64,000 nt of DNA from Bacteroidia bacterium (GTDB lineage Bacteria > Bacteroidota > Bacteroidia > Chitinophagales > UBA2359), in NCBI GenBank assembly GCA_030427245.1, contig JAUHXA010000024.1:1-64000 (forward strand), in the 5' to 3' direction. The translations under genes were made by a program, and so were the position numbers. The notes beneath the pieces are model-generated. The model worked only from the letters and a program-made list of their open reading frames with translations, did not search any database and had not been told where the DNA came from. Shown here piece by piece: positions 44,409 through 53,925 of this stretch. Each line of letters starts with the position of its first letter. The first letter of the stretch is position 1.

Positions 44409-45812
44409 ATGAACAAACTACTTCTCATTTTGGTGATGCTTGCTTCAAATGTCTATGGAAAAACTCATCAGGTCGGTTCTACTCAAACTTATACTTCCCC
44501 ACATGAACTGTACTTGGCGAATGTGGTCCAAGAAGGAGACACCATTGAAATAGCTGCGGAAATTTATACAGGAACAGCAGCTTTGGCTGTATGGCAGCCC
44601 AACAATCTCGTTATCAAAGGAGTAGGAGGAAGACCACATTTGATAGCCAATGGTCAGTATATTTGGGGAAAGGGAATTTGGGTATTGGCGGGCAATGATA
44701 TCACCGTTGAAAATATGGAGTTTTCGGGAGCTGCTGTTCCCGACCGCAATGGGGCGGGAATTCGATTGGACGGAATAGGGTTGACGGTTCGACATTGCTT
44801 TTTTCACGACAATGAGAACGGTATTTTAACCTCCAACCCCTACGAAGGCGACGTTTTGATAGAGTTTTCCGAATTTGCCAACAATGGGTATGGAGATGGG
44901 TTCAGTCACAATTTATACATTGGACACATCCACAAACTCACCTTTCGCTTCAACTATTCTCACCATGCAAAAATTGGACACAATCTAAAATCGAGAGCAG
45001 ATGAAAACTACATTCTTCACAACCGAATTATGGATGAAGAAACGGGCAATTCCAGCAGGTTGATTGACCTTTCCAATGGAGGCTTCGCAATTTTGATGGG
45101 AAATCTCTTGATGCAAGGACTTAATGCCGAAAACAACAATTTAGTAGGTTATGGTAAAGAAGGCTTGTCCAATGTTGCACCGCATGAACTTTATTTTGTG
45201 AACAATACATTGGTCAATAAAAGAACCGCTTCTTGTATCTTTTTGGACATCGCCAATAACACCAATACTGCGGTCGTTTCCAACAATATTTTTGCAGGAA
45301 CGGGAACAACGATTAGGGGCATTACCACCTCTTTGCAAAATAATCTTGTAGAAGAAACCCTTCCAGATTTGCTTTTTGAGGATGAACCCAATTACGATTA
45401 TCGTTTGACTACCAATTCTCCTGCAATTGATTATGGTGAAAATCTCCCATCTGTCAATGGTTTTTCGCTGATTCCAGAGGTAAGTTACGAACATCCTACC
45501 AATTTTGTACCTCGAATAATCTTTAATGATATAGATGTTGGAGCTTATGAATTCCATCCCAGCCTGTCTATTTTTGAGCCGACTTCCGCTTCTCTATCCA
45601 TCTACCCAAATCCGACTACCGACATCTTGAATGTGGATATGGGAACAAAAAAGATTGACCGCATTGAAGTTTACAATGCTTTCGGACAGAGGGTTTTATC
45701 TGTTTTTGACTGCAATAAAATTCAAGTAAGTAGTTTAGTTGAAGGACTTTACTTTGTAAGAATTGAAGCAAGTGAAGGAAGATACGGTAGCACACGATTT
45801 ATTAAGAAATAA
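44409..45812 (+). CDS. Secreted right-handed beta-helix protein with T9SS sorting domain
   Basis: The protein has 467 residues. The signal peptide is MNKLLLILVMLASNVYG. A parallel beta-helix follows (~45-350), with short repeating rungs such as NDITVENMEFSGA, GIGLTVRHCFFHDNENGI and HKLTFRFNYSHHAKIGHNL. The end is a type A T9SS domain (~390-467: LSIYPNPTTDILNV, DRIEVYNAFGQRVL, GLYFVRIEASEG). Beta-helix proteins of this kind are often polysaccharide lyases or hydrolases. No catalytic set could be assigned, so the enzymatic role is open. It is exported across the outer membrane by T9SS. Confidence 0.85.
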   Translation: MNKLLLILVMLASNVYGKTHQVGSTQTYTSPHELYLANVVQEGDTIEIAAEIYTGTAALAVWQPNNLVIKGVGGRPHLIANGQYIWGKGIWVLAGNDITVENMEFSGAAVPDRNGAGIRLDGIGLTVRHCFFHDNENGILTSNPYEGDVLIEFSEFANNGYGDGFSHNLYIGHIHKLTFRFNYSHHAKIGHNLKSRADENYILHNRIMDEETGNSSRLIDLSNGGFAILMGNLLMQGLNAENNNLVGYGKEGLSNVAPHELYFVNNTLVNKRTASCIFLDIANNTNTAVVSNNIFAGTGTTIRGITTSLQNNLVEETLPDLLFEDEPNYDYRLTTNSPAIDYGENLPSVNGFSLIPEVSYEHPTNFVPRIIFNDIDVGAYEFHPSLSIFEPTSASLSIYPNPTTDILNVDMGTKKIDRIEVYNAFGQRVLSVFDCNKIQVSSLVEGLYFVRIEASEGRYGSTRFIKK

Positions 45813-45864
45813 CCAGCAAAGATGCGCTATAAAACACTGAATATTAAAAACTTAAATTCAAAAA

Positions 45865-46461
45865 ATGACCCGACACCGCCATTTCATTCTCCACAAACCC
45901 TACGGCTTCATGAGTCAATTCGTCTTACCAACCAATCAAAAACGCAAATTATTGGGTGAACTCTACGATTTTCCAGAAGGAACAATGGCGATTGGTCGCT
46001 TGGACAAAACAACAGAAGGTTTGCTATTGCTCACCACAGATGGCAAAATGAGTGAAGCAGTCCGAAGTAAAAAGGTGGAAAAAGAATACTATGCACAAGT
46101 AGATGGAATCGTGGACGAAGCCGCAATTGAAGTGATGAAAAAAGGTGTAGAAATTGGCTTCAAAGGCATCAAATACCTCACCAAACCCTGCAAAGCTTCT
46201 CTCCTATCTCCTCCTCCTGATTTCCCTCCACGCATCAAAAAAATTCGGGGAGACCACCATGGCCCAACGAGTTGGGTATCCATCATTTTGACAGAAGGCA
46301 AATTCAAACAAGTTCGCAAAATGACTGCGGCAGTTGGATTTCCAACCTTGCGCTTGTTCAGAGTTCGCATTGGTGATATTTGGTTGGGCGAATTGAAGGC
46401 GGGAGAAGTGAGGGAGGTCAGTACAGACTTTCTTATGGAAAAAGCGACAGTCACAGACTGA
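45865..46461 (+). CDS. rluE: Pseudouridine synthase, RluE-like
   Basis: The protein has 198 residues without an S4 domain. It contains FILHKPYGFMSQF, then GRLDKTTEGLLLLTTDG with the catalytic Asp at 47, and KFKQVRKMTAAVGFPTLRLFRVRIG, the RsuA-family signature. The short length and the Q(F/V)xLxxxxKRKLLGEL-type insertion after the first strand fit RluE, which modifies U2457 of 23S rRNA (E. coli numbering). It stands 53 bases after the beta-helix gene and is convergent with the next gene. Confidence 0.9.
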   Translation: MTRHRHFILHKPYGFMSQFVLPTNQKRKLLGELYDFPEGTMAIGRLDKTTEGLLLLTTDGKMSEAVRSKKVEKEYYAQVDGIVDEAAIEVMKKGVEIGFKGIKYLTKPCKASLLSPPPDFPPRIKKIRGDHHGPTSWVSIILTEGKFKQVRKMTAAVGFPTLRLFRVRIGDIWLGELKAGEVREVSTDFLMEKATVTD

Positions 46462-46503
46462 GAACATTGGATTACCCGCTCTATATGACAGCCTCACCTG
46501 TCA

Positions 46504-48063
46504 CTAAACAGCCTTCAAATCCAGTTTATCCAAATGCTCAAAATCTATTGAAGGAAAATGAAACTTGGCTTCTCGCACCGTTTTCAGAAACAACGCATCT
46601 TGTCTCAGTTGATAATAGCACAAAGCTTGATTGTAATAGACATCTGAAGTATAACCAAACAAGTCAATGGAAAACTTGAAATAAGTCAATGCTTCTTTGT
46701 AATACCCCAATTGATAGAAAATACCCGCCATTTCAAAAGCAAGATCGTTGGGTTCATTGATGTAAAAATACATGTTCCATGTTTGGTGCATCGTTTGTGC
46801 CAAGCGAGTTCGTTCTTTTGGGGTAATCTCCTCACACGCTTGCTTCAAACGAGGAAGAATTCTGATAAATAGAGCTGCGTCATAAGCTCCCAAACGCAAC
46901 ATACCTATCATATCGGGCATACTCATATTTGCAATATACCTATAGCTGAATTTTTTGAAGGTATTGAAGTCATCAGGGCCATATTCATTCACCACACGAT
47001 GATAGGCAGCTTGGGTTTCCGTATATTTTTCCGCATCAGGCAACAAGAATAGAGTTCCCAACTCCAAGTGAAAATTAGAAAATGCAGGGAACATTGTTTT
47101 GCCACCTTGTTTTTCGCAGTACAAACCATAAGCGTGGTAATTGACCCAAAAAGACATACTTCCATGAACAACCATCTCAGGTGTATCCACATCTTCTATC
47201 TCCTCCAGTTCATGAAAACCCTTGTCCATTGAAATCAACATCAATCCTTGTTGAGACAGTTCTCTCAAATTTTCTAAACATTGAAGTCCTTTGTGAGGAA
47301 AAAAAAGATAACTGTCTTCCAACAAGTCTCTATAGTCTTCCAACACTTCATTCAAAACTGCTTTTTCGTAGAAAGGAACTGTTATCGGACGGAGATCATA
47401 TACAGTTTCTATTTTTTTGAGTAAGTCCACAGTACTCATTTCCTTTGGGTCTTCCTTGATTTGAAGTGTCAACAAACATTCCGATATTTCTTTGTCTTTG
47501 ACCAAAAAGAGGTCTTTGGGGATGGAGTCGAAAAAATAATTGGCAATAACCAATAGGGGCTGTGTCAATTCTTTTGAAGAAATCATAAGATTGGAGCGGC
47601 GTAGTAAGATTTGATTGCTTTCGATAGCATCAAAATAAGCAATGTCCAATATTCCTTTGTCAAAATAAGGCTGAAACTGTGGATGTTTATCAAAAAACTG
47701 GAGGTTGTCTTCTACAATGTCGCTCAACACATAACAGTAAGAAGGCAGATTCAAGCCCAACTGCATAGTCAATCGTTCGAGGTGTTTGAGAATGTGAAAT
47801 GCAAAACGTCCATGCCCTGCGCCCAATTCTAAGATATAGACTTTTTCTTGTGTTTGCCCTTTGCGGGATAGGTCTTTCAAAAAAGCAAAAATCAATTCAG
47901 CGTAGGTTCTCCCGACCAATGAATTGCTGGTAAGATGGTGGGGCACAGTTCCTTCACTCCAAGCTTCAATGCCTTCGTTTTGGTAGTAGTCTCGATTAAG
48001 TTGCCAAATAAGGCTTTCAGAAAAAGGCTTTTTAGCCTCAATCTCATAAGTCTGATGATTCAT
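46504..48063 (-). CDS. SAM-dependent methyltransferase-like protein with TPR C-terminus
   Basis: The protein has 519 residues. VYILELGAGHGRFAFHILKHL is a clear class I methyltransferase motif I, with YCYVLSDIVEDNL as the beta-2/motif II region and LVIANYFFDSIPKDLF as a motif IV-like strand. The wording resembles the MidA/NDUFAF7-like SAM-MT superfamily. The C-terminal third (~400-510) is built of TPR-like helix pairs (AFEMAGIFYQLGYYKEALTY and DVYYNQALCYYQLRQDALF). The substrate is unknown; the TPR part suggests a protein target. It is transcribed singly. A TATCTTTG -7 match on the minus strand lies at 48165-48172. Confidence 0.75.
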   Translation of the reverse strand: MNHQTYEIEAKKPFSESLIWQLNRDYYQNEGIEAWSEGTVPHHLTSNSLVGRTYAELIFAFLKDLSRKGQTQEKVYILELGAGHGRFAFHILKHLERLTMQLGLNLPSYCYVLSDIVEDNLQFFDKHPQFQPYFDKGILDIAYFDAIESNQILLRRSNLMISSKELTQPLLVIANYFFDSIPKDLFLVKDKEISECLLTLQIKEDPKEMSTVDLLKKIETVYDLRPITVPFYEKAVLNEVLEDYRDLLEDSYLFFPHKGLQCLENLRELSQQGLMLISMDKGFHELEEIEDVDTPEMVVHGSMSFWVNYHAYGLYCEKQGGKTMFPAFSNFHLELGTLFLLPDAEKYTETQAAYHRVVNEYGPDDFNTFKKFSYRYIANMSMPDMIGMLRLGAYDAALFIRILPRLKQACEEITPKERTRLAQTMHQTWNMYFYINEPNDLAFEMAGIFYQLGYYKEALTYFKFSIDLFGYTSDVYYNQALCYYQLRQDALFLKTVREAKFHFPSIDFEHLDKLDLKAV

Positions 48064-48216
48064 AGTATAAGCTATTCAAGTGGTGACAAGTGCATCCTAA
48101 ACTTGGTCAGCCGATACTAAAGGGGAAATATTTAGTAGAAACAAACGAAGAATGAAACGTGCTTCAAAGATACAACTAGCCTTTTAAAATCCATCTAATC
48201 ATTCCTTTTCTAATGA

Positions 48217-51200
48217 CTACTTCATGTAGCTATCCCTAAAAAACTCCATGTAGGCATTCGCATCTTTGTTTTTGAAATATTGGGTAAAGTTCGATTTAGA
48301 AATCACAAACAACTGGTAGCCAATGTCTGCGCCTTGCATCACTTCTACTTCTTTTTCCTTAGCAGTTGTGTAGTAAATCATTGCTTTATCTGCATTTTCA
48401 AACTGCTTGATTAACACCACTTGATGTTCGGAATCCAAAAGCATTTGCTGTACTTTGAGGCGGTCGCTATTGAAATTGCCCTTATTGAAGTCGGAGAAAT
48501 TGTTAATAATCGAATTGATTTTCGAAGTATACCCTTCCAATGCCACCAAAAAATAGTGCCGGCTATTGGGATTGTAGCTATAAATACTTGATGCAGCTGT
48601 TTTCCCACTCGCTTCAGAAGTTTGTCCCTGAAGGTACTTCAATATTTCCGTTGCTTTGTCTTTCACCTCATCTTCTGGATGTTTCGAAACCACTTCTTCC
48701 AAAGCAGCAATGTACTGCTCCTTGTCCTGCGAATGTCCTACCACCATTGCCGCTAAAAGGTCAAATTTTGGTTGAAAGGTATTTTCTTCAAATTTTTCAT
48801 TGACCTCTTTCATTCGTTGGGTTACTTCTTCAAATTGTTCCTGTTTGAAGAGTTGGTAGGTTTTTTCGTAGTAAGCCTGCAATTCTTTGCCCTGCTTATT
48901 CATTTCATCGAAATAGTTGGGCGACTCAACGATTTTAGCATATTTTCCATCGGCGTGTTGAGCCAGCAATTGCTTTTTGTATTTTTCAGCATCAGCAGTC
49001 AGCCCCAACTTCTTCGAAATCAGGTAGAGACTATACAATACCTCCTCGGCATATTTACTATCGGGATAGCGGCGTTGAAGTTCTTCGTATATTCCTTTTG
49101 CCTTTTCGGGATTCTCCAGTTTGTCGTTGTAAATCTTGCCCATACCATAGAGTCCATCCTTTATTTTTTGGTCAGACTCATCCATTTTGGTATCCGTCAG
49201 AGGAAGAATAGCCATGATTTGTTCACGAGTCAAGACTCCTCCATCGGCAGCATTTTGTGCTTGTAATTCTGCTTCGTCCAAACCACTTGTAACGGGATTT
49301 GCCGCATCAGTGGAAGAAGTCAGGTAATCTCCACTCGAAATCTTACTCGCTATCCGCCAGTTGTTGGCACGAGGACGATCGCCCCACAATACCTTAAACT
49401 CTGTTTTACCTCTTTCGACAAGAGCGGGATTGTAAAACATCCAAGTATCGCTTTTTTTGTCCTTCTTATCCAATTTCGCTTCCAAAGCTGCCAATTGGGC
49501 CTGCTTTTTTCGCTCGGCTTCTTCTGCAAAAAATTCAATCAGTTCTTCAATACGTTCACTCCTTGCAACATTCGGCAACTTGGCTATTTGCTGCAAACTA
49601 TCCTGCAATTCGACTGCTTGTGAAAAAGCTACCAAATCCGAAAGCACTTCTTTTTTTCGAGAGATTTCGTCGTAGTTTTCGTATTCTTTGGTAAGGTAAA
49701 CAAGCGTGCTATCGTAGAAGATTCCTGCTTGTACAAAAGATTCTTTTTCAAAAAATATTTCTGCCAATCGCAAGAATGCCAATGCTTTTTGTTGGTCGTT
49801 TGCAGTGCTGACTTCCGCTGCTTTTTTGAAGTATTCGGTTGCCAGAGCGATGTCTCCCGCTTCAATGGCTACCTCCGCCATTGCGAAGTAAATCTGGTCT
49901 TGTAGGTCTTCGTTTTTATCGTCTTTGAGCATTTTTTCCAAAGCACTGATGGCATTGTCCGTACTATATACATCGTTTCTCATTTTGGAACGAATCACAT
50001 TGATACGAGCGTGAAATGCCATATCGTACACAACAGGCTTGCTCTTAATGGATTTTTTGAAGGCAGCAATAGCTTCCTCATAATTTTGGTCTTTTTCCTC
50101 CAATTGTCCCAACACAAAATACAATCTCGCTCTGCCTTCTTTTTTACTCACTTTTTTGACTGCTTCCTGCAATGCTTGTTTTGCCTGCCCTCTATTTCCT
50201 CGCTTCATAAAGTAGTGGGCTTTGAGAGTGCTGTATTCGCCCGCCAATCGCTTGGGAAAAGTATCATCTTCTTCCAATCGGTCTAAAATGGTCGCCGCTT
50301 GTCCATACTCTGCCATATCGATGTAAGTGCGAATCAGCCATATTTGAGCATCATAGTTTACCAAGTCGTGTGAAAACAAGCCATTGCTGACATATTTTTT
50401 AGAGGCTTTTCTTTCTAATTTTTTAAGTTCCTTATCCGTTGGCCCTTTATCCTCTTCAATGGTTTCTTCGATTTCAGCCGACATTTCTTCTGCTATTTCC
50501 TCTACTACTTCCTCCTCAATGGGCGGTTCCTCTATAGGTTCATCCTCTTTCTTCACTTCCTCCTTTGCAGCCTTGCTCTCTTTTTTGGAAGTCTCCTTTT
50601 CTTTCTCTGGAGCAGACTCTTTTTCTACTTTGGGTTTGGTATAAGAAGGAGTATAGGTTTTACCTTTCTTTTTAGCTTTTGCCCGTTTTTTCTTGTCTTT
50701 AGCTCTCTGTTTCTGCGCTTGTTCTTTTGCCTTGGTGCGTTCTTTTTTGGCCTTCGCCTTTTGTTTCGCTTCTGCTTTCTTTTCTTTCTCTCGTTCTTTT
50801 TTGGCAGCGGCTCGTTCCTTTAGCGTTTCCTTTTTGGTTTGTTCACGCTCTTTTTGGGTAGCCTCTCTTTCCTTTTGAGTTTCTTTTTTGGCTTTCGCTT
50901 TCTCTTTATCCTTTTCCTTCTTTGCCTTCTCTCTTTCTTTCTTCAAGGCTTCGGAATTCGATTGACGTTCTTTTTTTTCTGCCTTTCGGTCTTTTGCTCG
51001 TTTTTTGGTGCGTTTTTTCTTTGACACAACGGGAGGTTTTTTGCGAATTTCGCTGTTGTGTTGAGAGGTAATGTATTTAAAGGATTTCACCGCTTTGTCG
51101 TAGTCTCCCATCAAAAAACTGGCTTTGCCCAACAACAAATAAGAATCATCTACCCATTTACTATATGGGCGAATTTGAATCATGGCAGAAGTTTTGTCAA

Positions 51201-51555
51201 TGACTGCACTCATTTCGGTGCTTGCGCCCGTTCCTTCTCCTCCATTGAAGGGGTAAACCAACAAGACATCTTGATAGTTATCTACATTGTCTACAATGAG
51301 TTTGGTCGTTCCTTCCCAATACCTGATTGTGGCATTGAAGTAGCGATTGTAGCGTGCTACCATGTCTTGATAGCGAAGGTCAAATCCTGATAAGTCTTTG
51401 TCCTTTTTTTTCTTTTGAGTTTTGGTAGGAGGTGGTGTTTTCGTTTCAGTCGAGGTTTCAGTTTTGGGTTGAGTTCGGGATTGTGCGGACACATTCACGT
51501 GATTACCAAAAATGAGCAATGCGACAATAAGGAATATCTGAGCTACGTTTTTCAA
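48217..51555 (-). CDS. porW: PorW/SprE-like type IX secretion TPR protein with Lys/Glu-rich insert
   Basis: The protein has 1,112 residues. A signal peptide (1-25, ending VSAQ) is followed by the family's opening (RYQDMVARYNRYFNAT, DNYQDVLLVYPFNGG, YSKWVDDSYLLLGKASF). TPR arrays fill ~385-800 and ~850-1,112. PorW/SprE is required for T9SS secretion and gliding in Bacteroidota and links periplasmic and outer-membrane parts of the machine. Two departures are visible. No lipobox Cys is found, although known PorW is a lipoprotein. Residues ~171-385 are also an uninterrupted Lys/Glu/Ala/Arg stretch (basic, then acidic from ~330) that splits the first TPR block. Family assignment is by sequence pattern, not by search. 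Confidence 0.8.
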   Translation of the reverse strand: MKNVAQIFLIVALLIFGNHVNVSAQSRTQPKTETSTETKTPPPTKTQKKKKDKDLSGFDLRYQDMVARYNRYFNATIRYWEGTTKLIVDNVDNYQDVLLVYPFNGGEGTGASTEMSAVIDKTSAMIQIRPYSKWVDDSYLLLGKASFLMGDYDKAVKSFKYITSQHNSEIRKKPPVVSKKKRTKKRAKDRKAEKKERQSNSEALKKEREKAKKEKDKEKAKAKKETQKEREATQKEREQTKKETLKERAAAKKEREKEKKAEAKQKAKAKKERTKAKEQAQKQRAKDKKKRAKAKKKGKTYTPSYTKPKVEKESAPEKEKETSKKESKAAKEEVKKEDEPIEEPPIEEEVVEEIAEEMSAEIEETIEEDKGPTDKELKKLERKASKKYVSNGLFSHDLVNYDAQIWLIRTYIDMAEYGQAATILDRLEEDDTFPKRLAGEYSTLKAHYFMKRGNRGQAKQALQEAVKKVSKKEGRARLYFVLGQLEEKDQNYEEAIAAFKKSIKSKPVVYDMAFHARINVIRSKMRNDVYSTDNAISALEKMLKDDKNEDLQDQIYFAMAEVAIEAGDIALATEYFKKAAEVSTANDQQKALAFLRLAEIFFEKESFVQAGIFYDSTLVYLTKEYENYDEISRKKEVLSDLVAFSQAVELQDSLQQIAKLPNVARSERIEELIEFFAEEAERKKQAQLAALEAKLDKKDKKSDTWMFYNPALVERGKTEFKVLWGDRPRANNWRIASKISSGDYLTSSTDAANPVTSGLDEAELQAQNAADGGVLTREQIMAILPLTDTKMDESDQKIKDGLYGMGKIYNDKLENPEKAKGIYEELQRRYPDSKYAEEVLYSLYLISKKLGLTADAEKYKKQLLAQHADGKYAKIVESPNYFDEMNKQGKELQAYYEKTYQLFKQEQFEEVTQRMKEVNEKFEENTFQPKFDLLAAMVVGHSQDKEQYIAALEEVVSKHPEDEVKDKATEILKYLQGQTSEASGKTAASSIYSYNPNSRHYFLVALEGYTSKINSIINNFSDFNKGNFNSDRLKVQQMLLDSEHQVVLIKQFENADKAMIYYTTAKEKEVEVMQGADIGYQLFVISKSNFTQYFKNKDANAYMEFFRDSYMK

Positions 51556-51837
51556 GCTACTAATGCTTTTTAATTATTGTTAAATGATTGTATTGATAAA
51601 TGATTCAATGGTTTTGTTGTTTTTAGTAAAAAAACATTGCAGCCATCAATCACCTTACAATACGACAGTTTTCTATGTGATTAAACGTACAATCAATGGA
51701 ATATGTTATCATCATTGATGGAAGTTTGAACCAATAAAAGGGCAAATTTATTGCTTTCCCCTGATTTTTTAACTAATAAGCCATTTAAAGCCGCAATTTT
51801 CCGATATTTGCAGCCCTCGAAAACGAGTTTTTAGTTT

Positions 51838-52722
51838 ATGGAACGCAAAGATGAAAAACTGCTGGACAAATTGCAGCACAAGTATCGTATGGTGATTATG
51901 CAAGACGATACCTTGGAGGAAAAGTATTCTTTTCGGCTCTCCCAAATGAACTTGTATCTTTTTATCAGCACTGTTTTGATTATAGTGGTCATTTTGGTTT
52001 CTTCTGCCATTGTGCTGACTCCCCTCAAGTATTATATCAAAGGGTATGGCGACCCTGGTGTTCGCCGTAACATCGTAAACTTGACTTATACTTCTGATTC
52101 ACTGGAAGATGTGGTGAACAAGCAAGCTGCTTATATCGAAAACATCAAAATGGTTCTGCAAAACCGAGTAGAGGGCGAAGAGGATGTCCAACAAGCTTAC
52201 AATGAGGAAGACTATGAAGAAGAATCGGAGGACGATGGCAAATCGAGTAATCGGTCGGAGGAAGAATTGAGGTTGAGGCAGGAAATAGAACAAAATGAAA
52301 ATTTTGAATTGTTTGGAGAGGATTCGGACACATACGACGAGGGTTTGGTGAATGATTATTTTTTTCCGCCTATCAAGGGCAAGTTTACCGATGGATTTGA
52401 TGCTTCTGAAGAACATTTTGGAGTAGACATTGCAGCACCTCTCAACTCACCGGTCAAAACCATTGCAGATGGCATTGTTTTGTTGTCTTCTTGGACTTTG
52501 GAAACAGGCTATACGATAGCAATTCAACATGAGGATAACATGGTTTCTTTTTATAAACATAATTCGGTTTTATTAAAAAAAGTGGGTAACTTTGTCAAGG
52601 CAGGAGAGGCTGTTGCCATTATGGGCGGAACAGGAGAAAACAGCTCAGGGCCTCACCTACATTTTGAATTGTGGCACAACCAAAGACCCGTTGATCCTAC
52701 CGAGTACATCAATTTTAATTAA
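51838..52722 (+). CDS. M23-family peptidase, membrane anchored
   Basis: The protein has 294 residues. One transmembrane segment (~40-60) is followed by an acidic linker (~112-170) and a LytM/lysostaphin-like domain (~180-290). The zinc and catalytic residues are intact: H193 and D197 in HFGVDIAAP, H241 in FYKHNS, and H273/H275 in GPHLHFELW. Such enzymes cut peptidoglycan cross-links or control other hydrolases. It is followed 26 bases later by a bactofilin gene, a partnership known from other bacteria where the two shape the cell. Confidence 0.92.
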   Translation: MERKDEKLLDKLQHKYRMVIMQDDTLEEKYSFRLSQMNLYLFISTVLIIVVILVSSAIVLTPLKYYIKGYGDPGVRRNIVNLTYTSDSLEDVVNKQAAYIENIKMVLQNRVEGEEDVQQAYNEEDYEEESEDDGKSSNRSEEELRLRQEIEQNENFELFGEDSDTYDEGLVNDYFFPPIKGKFTDGFDASEEHFGVDIAAPLNSPVKTIADGIVLLSSWTLETGYTIAIQHEDNMVSFYKHNSVLLKKVGNFVKAGEAVAIMGGTGENSSGPHLHFELWHNQRPVDPTEYINFN

Positions 52723-52748
52723 TAACCACCTGAAAAATAACACGATAT

Positions 52749-53228
52749 ATGTTTGGCTCAAAAAAAAATGATCCACAAGAGACTTCCAAAACAACAAGTA
52801 GAATGCCTGCGGGTATGGCTAATCAAATCATGGAAGGAACGGAGATTGAAGGAAAAATCACTTGTATTGGCGACATCCGAATTGATGGTATTTTACATGG
52901 TTTGTTGGTCTCCAAAGCCAAAGTGATTGTTGGGCCTACGGGTTATATCAAAGGAGATGTTGTTTGTGCAAATGCCAATATTCAAGGAAAAATTGACGGC
53001 ACGATTAAGGTCAAAGAATTGTTGGATCTTAGAAGTTCTGCACAGATGTTTGGAGAGATTTTGTGCGGCAAATTAGCCGTTGAAGCTGGAGCGATTGTGA
53101 ATGGTACTTGCAAAATGCCTGAGGGTGATTTGGATATTGACCAAGCTCATTCAAAAGCATTAAATTTAAAATCAGGTAGTGATGCAAGAGAAAGAAACCA
53201 ACCAGGGAAAAAAGCGACTGTCAGCTGA
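52749..53228 (+). CDS. Bactofilin (polymer-forming cytoskeletal protein)
   Basis: The protein has 159 residues. The central beta-helix shows short repeating rungs (GTEIEGKITCIGDIRIDG, VIVGPTGYIKGDVVCAN, ANIQGKIDGTIKVKELLDL) flanked by unstructured tails, as in DUF583/bactofilins. It polymerises without nucleotide on the inner face of the membrane. Being next to an M23 peptidase, it probably localises that enzyme. Its 3' end overlaps the AtpZ gene by 47 bases. Confidence 0.92.
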   Translation: MFGSKKNDPQETSKTTSRMPAGMANQIMEGTEIEGKITCIGDIRIDGILHGLLVSKAKVIVGPTGYIKGDVVCANANIQGKIDGTIKVKELLDLRSSAQMFGEILCGKLAVEAGAIVNGTCKMPEGDLDIDQAHSKALNLKSGSDARERNQPGKKATVS

Positions 53229-53412
53229 TTATGGTAGATATACAGGCATTGCTTTTCAGATGATTGCAGTGTTGTTGATGGGTGGCTTTGGAGGTTTGAA
53301 AGCAGATGAATACTTTCAAACTTCTCCTATTTTGACTGTGGTACTGAGTTTGTTGGCGGTTTTGCTGGCGATGGTGATGGTTGTACGTGAGTTTGTTGGC
53401 AAGAAGAAGTAA
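53182..53412 (+). CDS. AtpZ/AtpI-family membrane protein
   Basis: The protein has 76 residues from the ATG at 53182 (a GTG one codon earlier is possible). It has a short charged head and two transmembrane helices (YTGIAFQMIAVLLMGGFGG and LTVVLSLLAVLLAMVMVV), the AtpZ/AtpI pattern. In many bacteria these assist assembly of the F-ATPase c-ring or carry divalent cations for it. It is overlapped by the bactofilin gene in another frame, which implies translational coupling. No ATP synthase structural gene follows in this window. Confidence 0.85.
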   Translation: MQEKETNQGKKRLSADYGRYTGIAFQMIAVLLMGGFGGLKADEYFQTSPILTVVLSLLAVLLAMVMVVREFVGKKK

Positions 53413-53495
53413 GATGTGACACGAGAGAGGTCAGAATAATGTTTCATTTAACAATACCCCCTCACATTCAGTATCTAATATCTAATATCTAAACA

Positions 53496-53876
53496 ATGCC
53501 TATTTCTTCTATTCTTAAAAATGTTGTTTTATTTGCTGCAATCGTTGGCTTGGGTTTGGGCGCATTGCAGTACCTTCAATTGTTGGGTGCACATCCAGAT
53601 TTTGCGTGGATATGCTTTGTGTTTTTCACCCTTCTTACCCTCCTCACTATTTACATTACTTCTATTTCGGCGAAGGCAAGCAATAAAGTAAAAGGAACGA
53701 CTATGATTTTGGGTGCGATGGGCATCAAATTTCTCTTTAGTATGTTCTTAATTTTGGGCTATATATTGGCTGTTCGTCCCGACAATGCTCGATTTATTCT
53801 TCCCTTTTTTGTGCTGTATATTTTGTTTACAGTAATCGAGACGAATTATTTATTGAAGATTACAAAAACACAATAG
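53496..53876 (+). CDS. Four-helix membrane protein, AtpI-like position
   Basis: The protein has 126 residues with four hydrophobic segments: NVVLFAAIVGLGLGALQYL; FAWICFVFFTLLTLLTIYI; ILGAMGIKFLFSMFLILGY; and ILPFFVLYILFTVIETNYLL. Bacteroidota often have such a gene between atpZ and atpB; it is thought to correspond to AtpI. Here it is the last gene of the M23-bactofilin-atpZ group and atpB does not follow. Sequence alone does not prove the AtpI assignment. Confidence 0.7.
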   Translation: MPISSILKNVVLFAAIVGLGLGALQYLQLLGAHPDFAWICFVFFTLLTLLTIYITSISAKASNKVKGTTMILGAMGIKFLFSMFLILGYILAVRPDNARFILPFFVLYILFTVIETNYLLKITKTQ

Positions 53877-53895
53877 CATAGGGTTTTGTTTGTTT

Positions 53896-53925
53896 TTTGA
53901 AGTTTTGAAGAATACTTTATTTTTG
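53896..53925 (+). promoter_or_regulatory. Bacteroidota promoter (TTTG-18-TATTTTTG)
   Basis: TTTG at 53896-53899 and TATTTTTG at 53918-53925 have the expected spacing. They lie 87 bases before the metalloprotease start and mark it as a separate transcription unit from the AtpI-like gene. Confidence 0.6.

Noticed and set aside
50384-51024. Plus-strand frames rich in Ser/Phe/Leu opposite the PorW-like insert
   Set aside because: They are the antisense reading of the Lys/Glu codons (ttt, ttc, ctt) and not membrane proteins.
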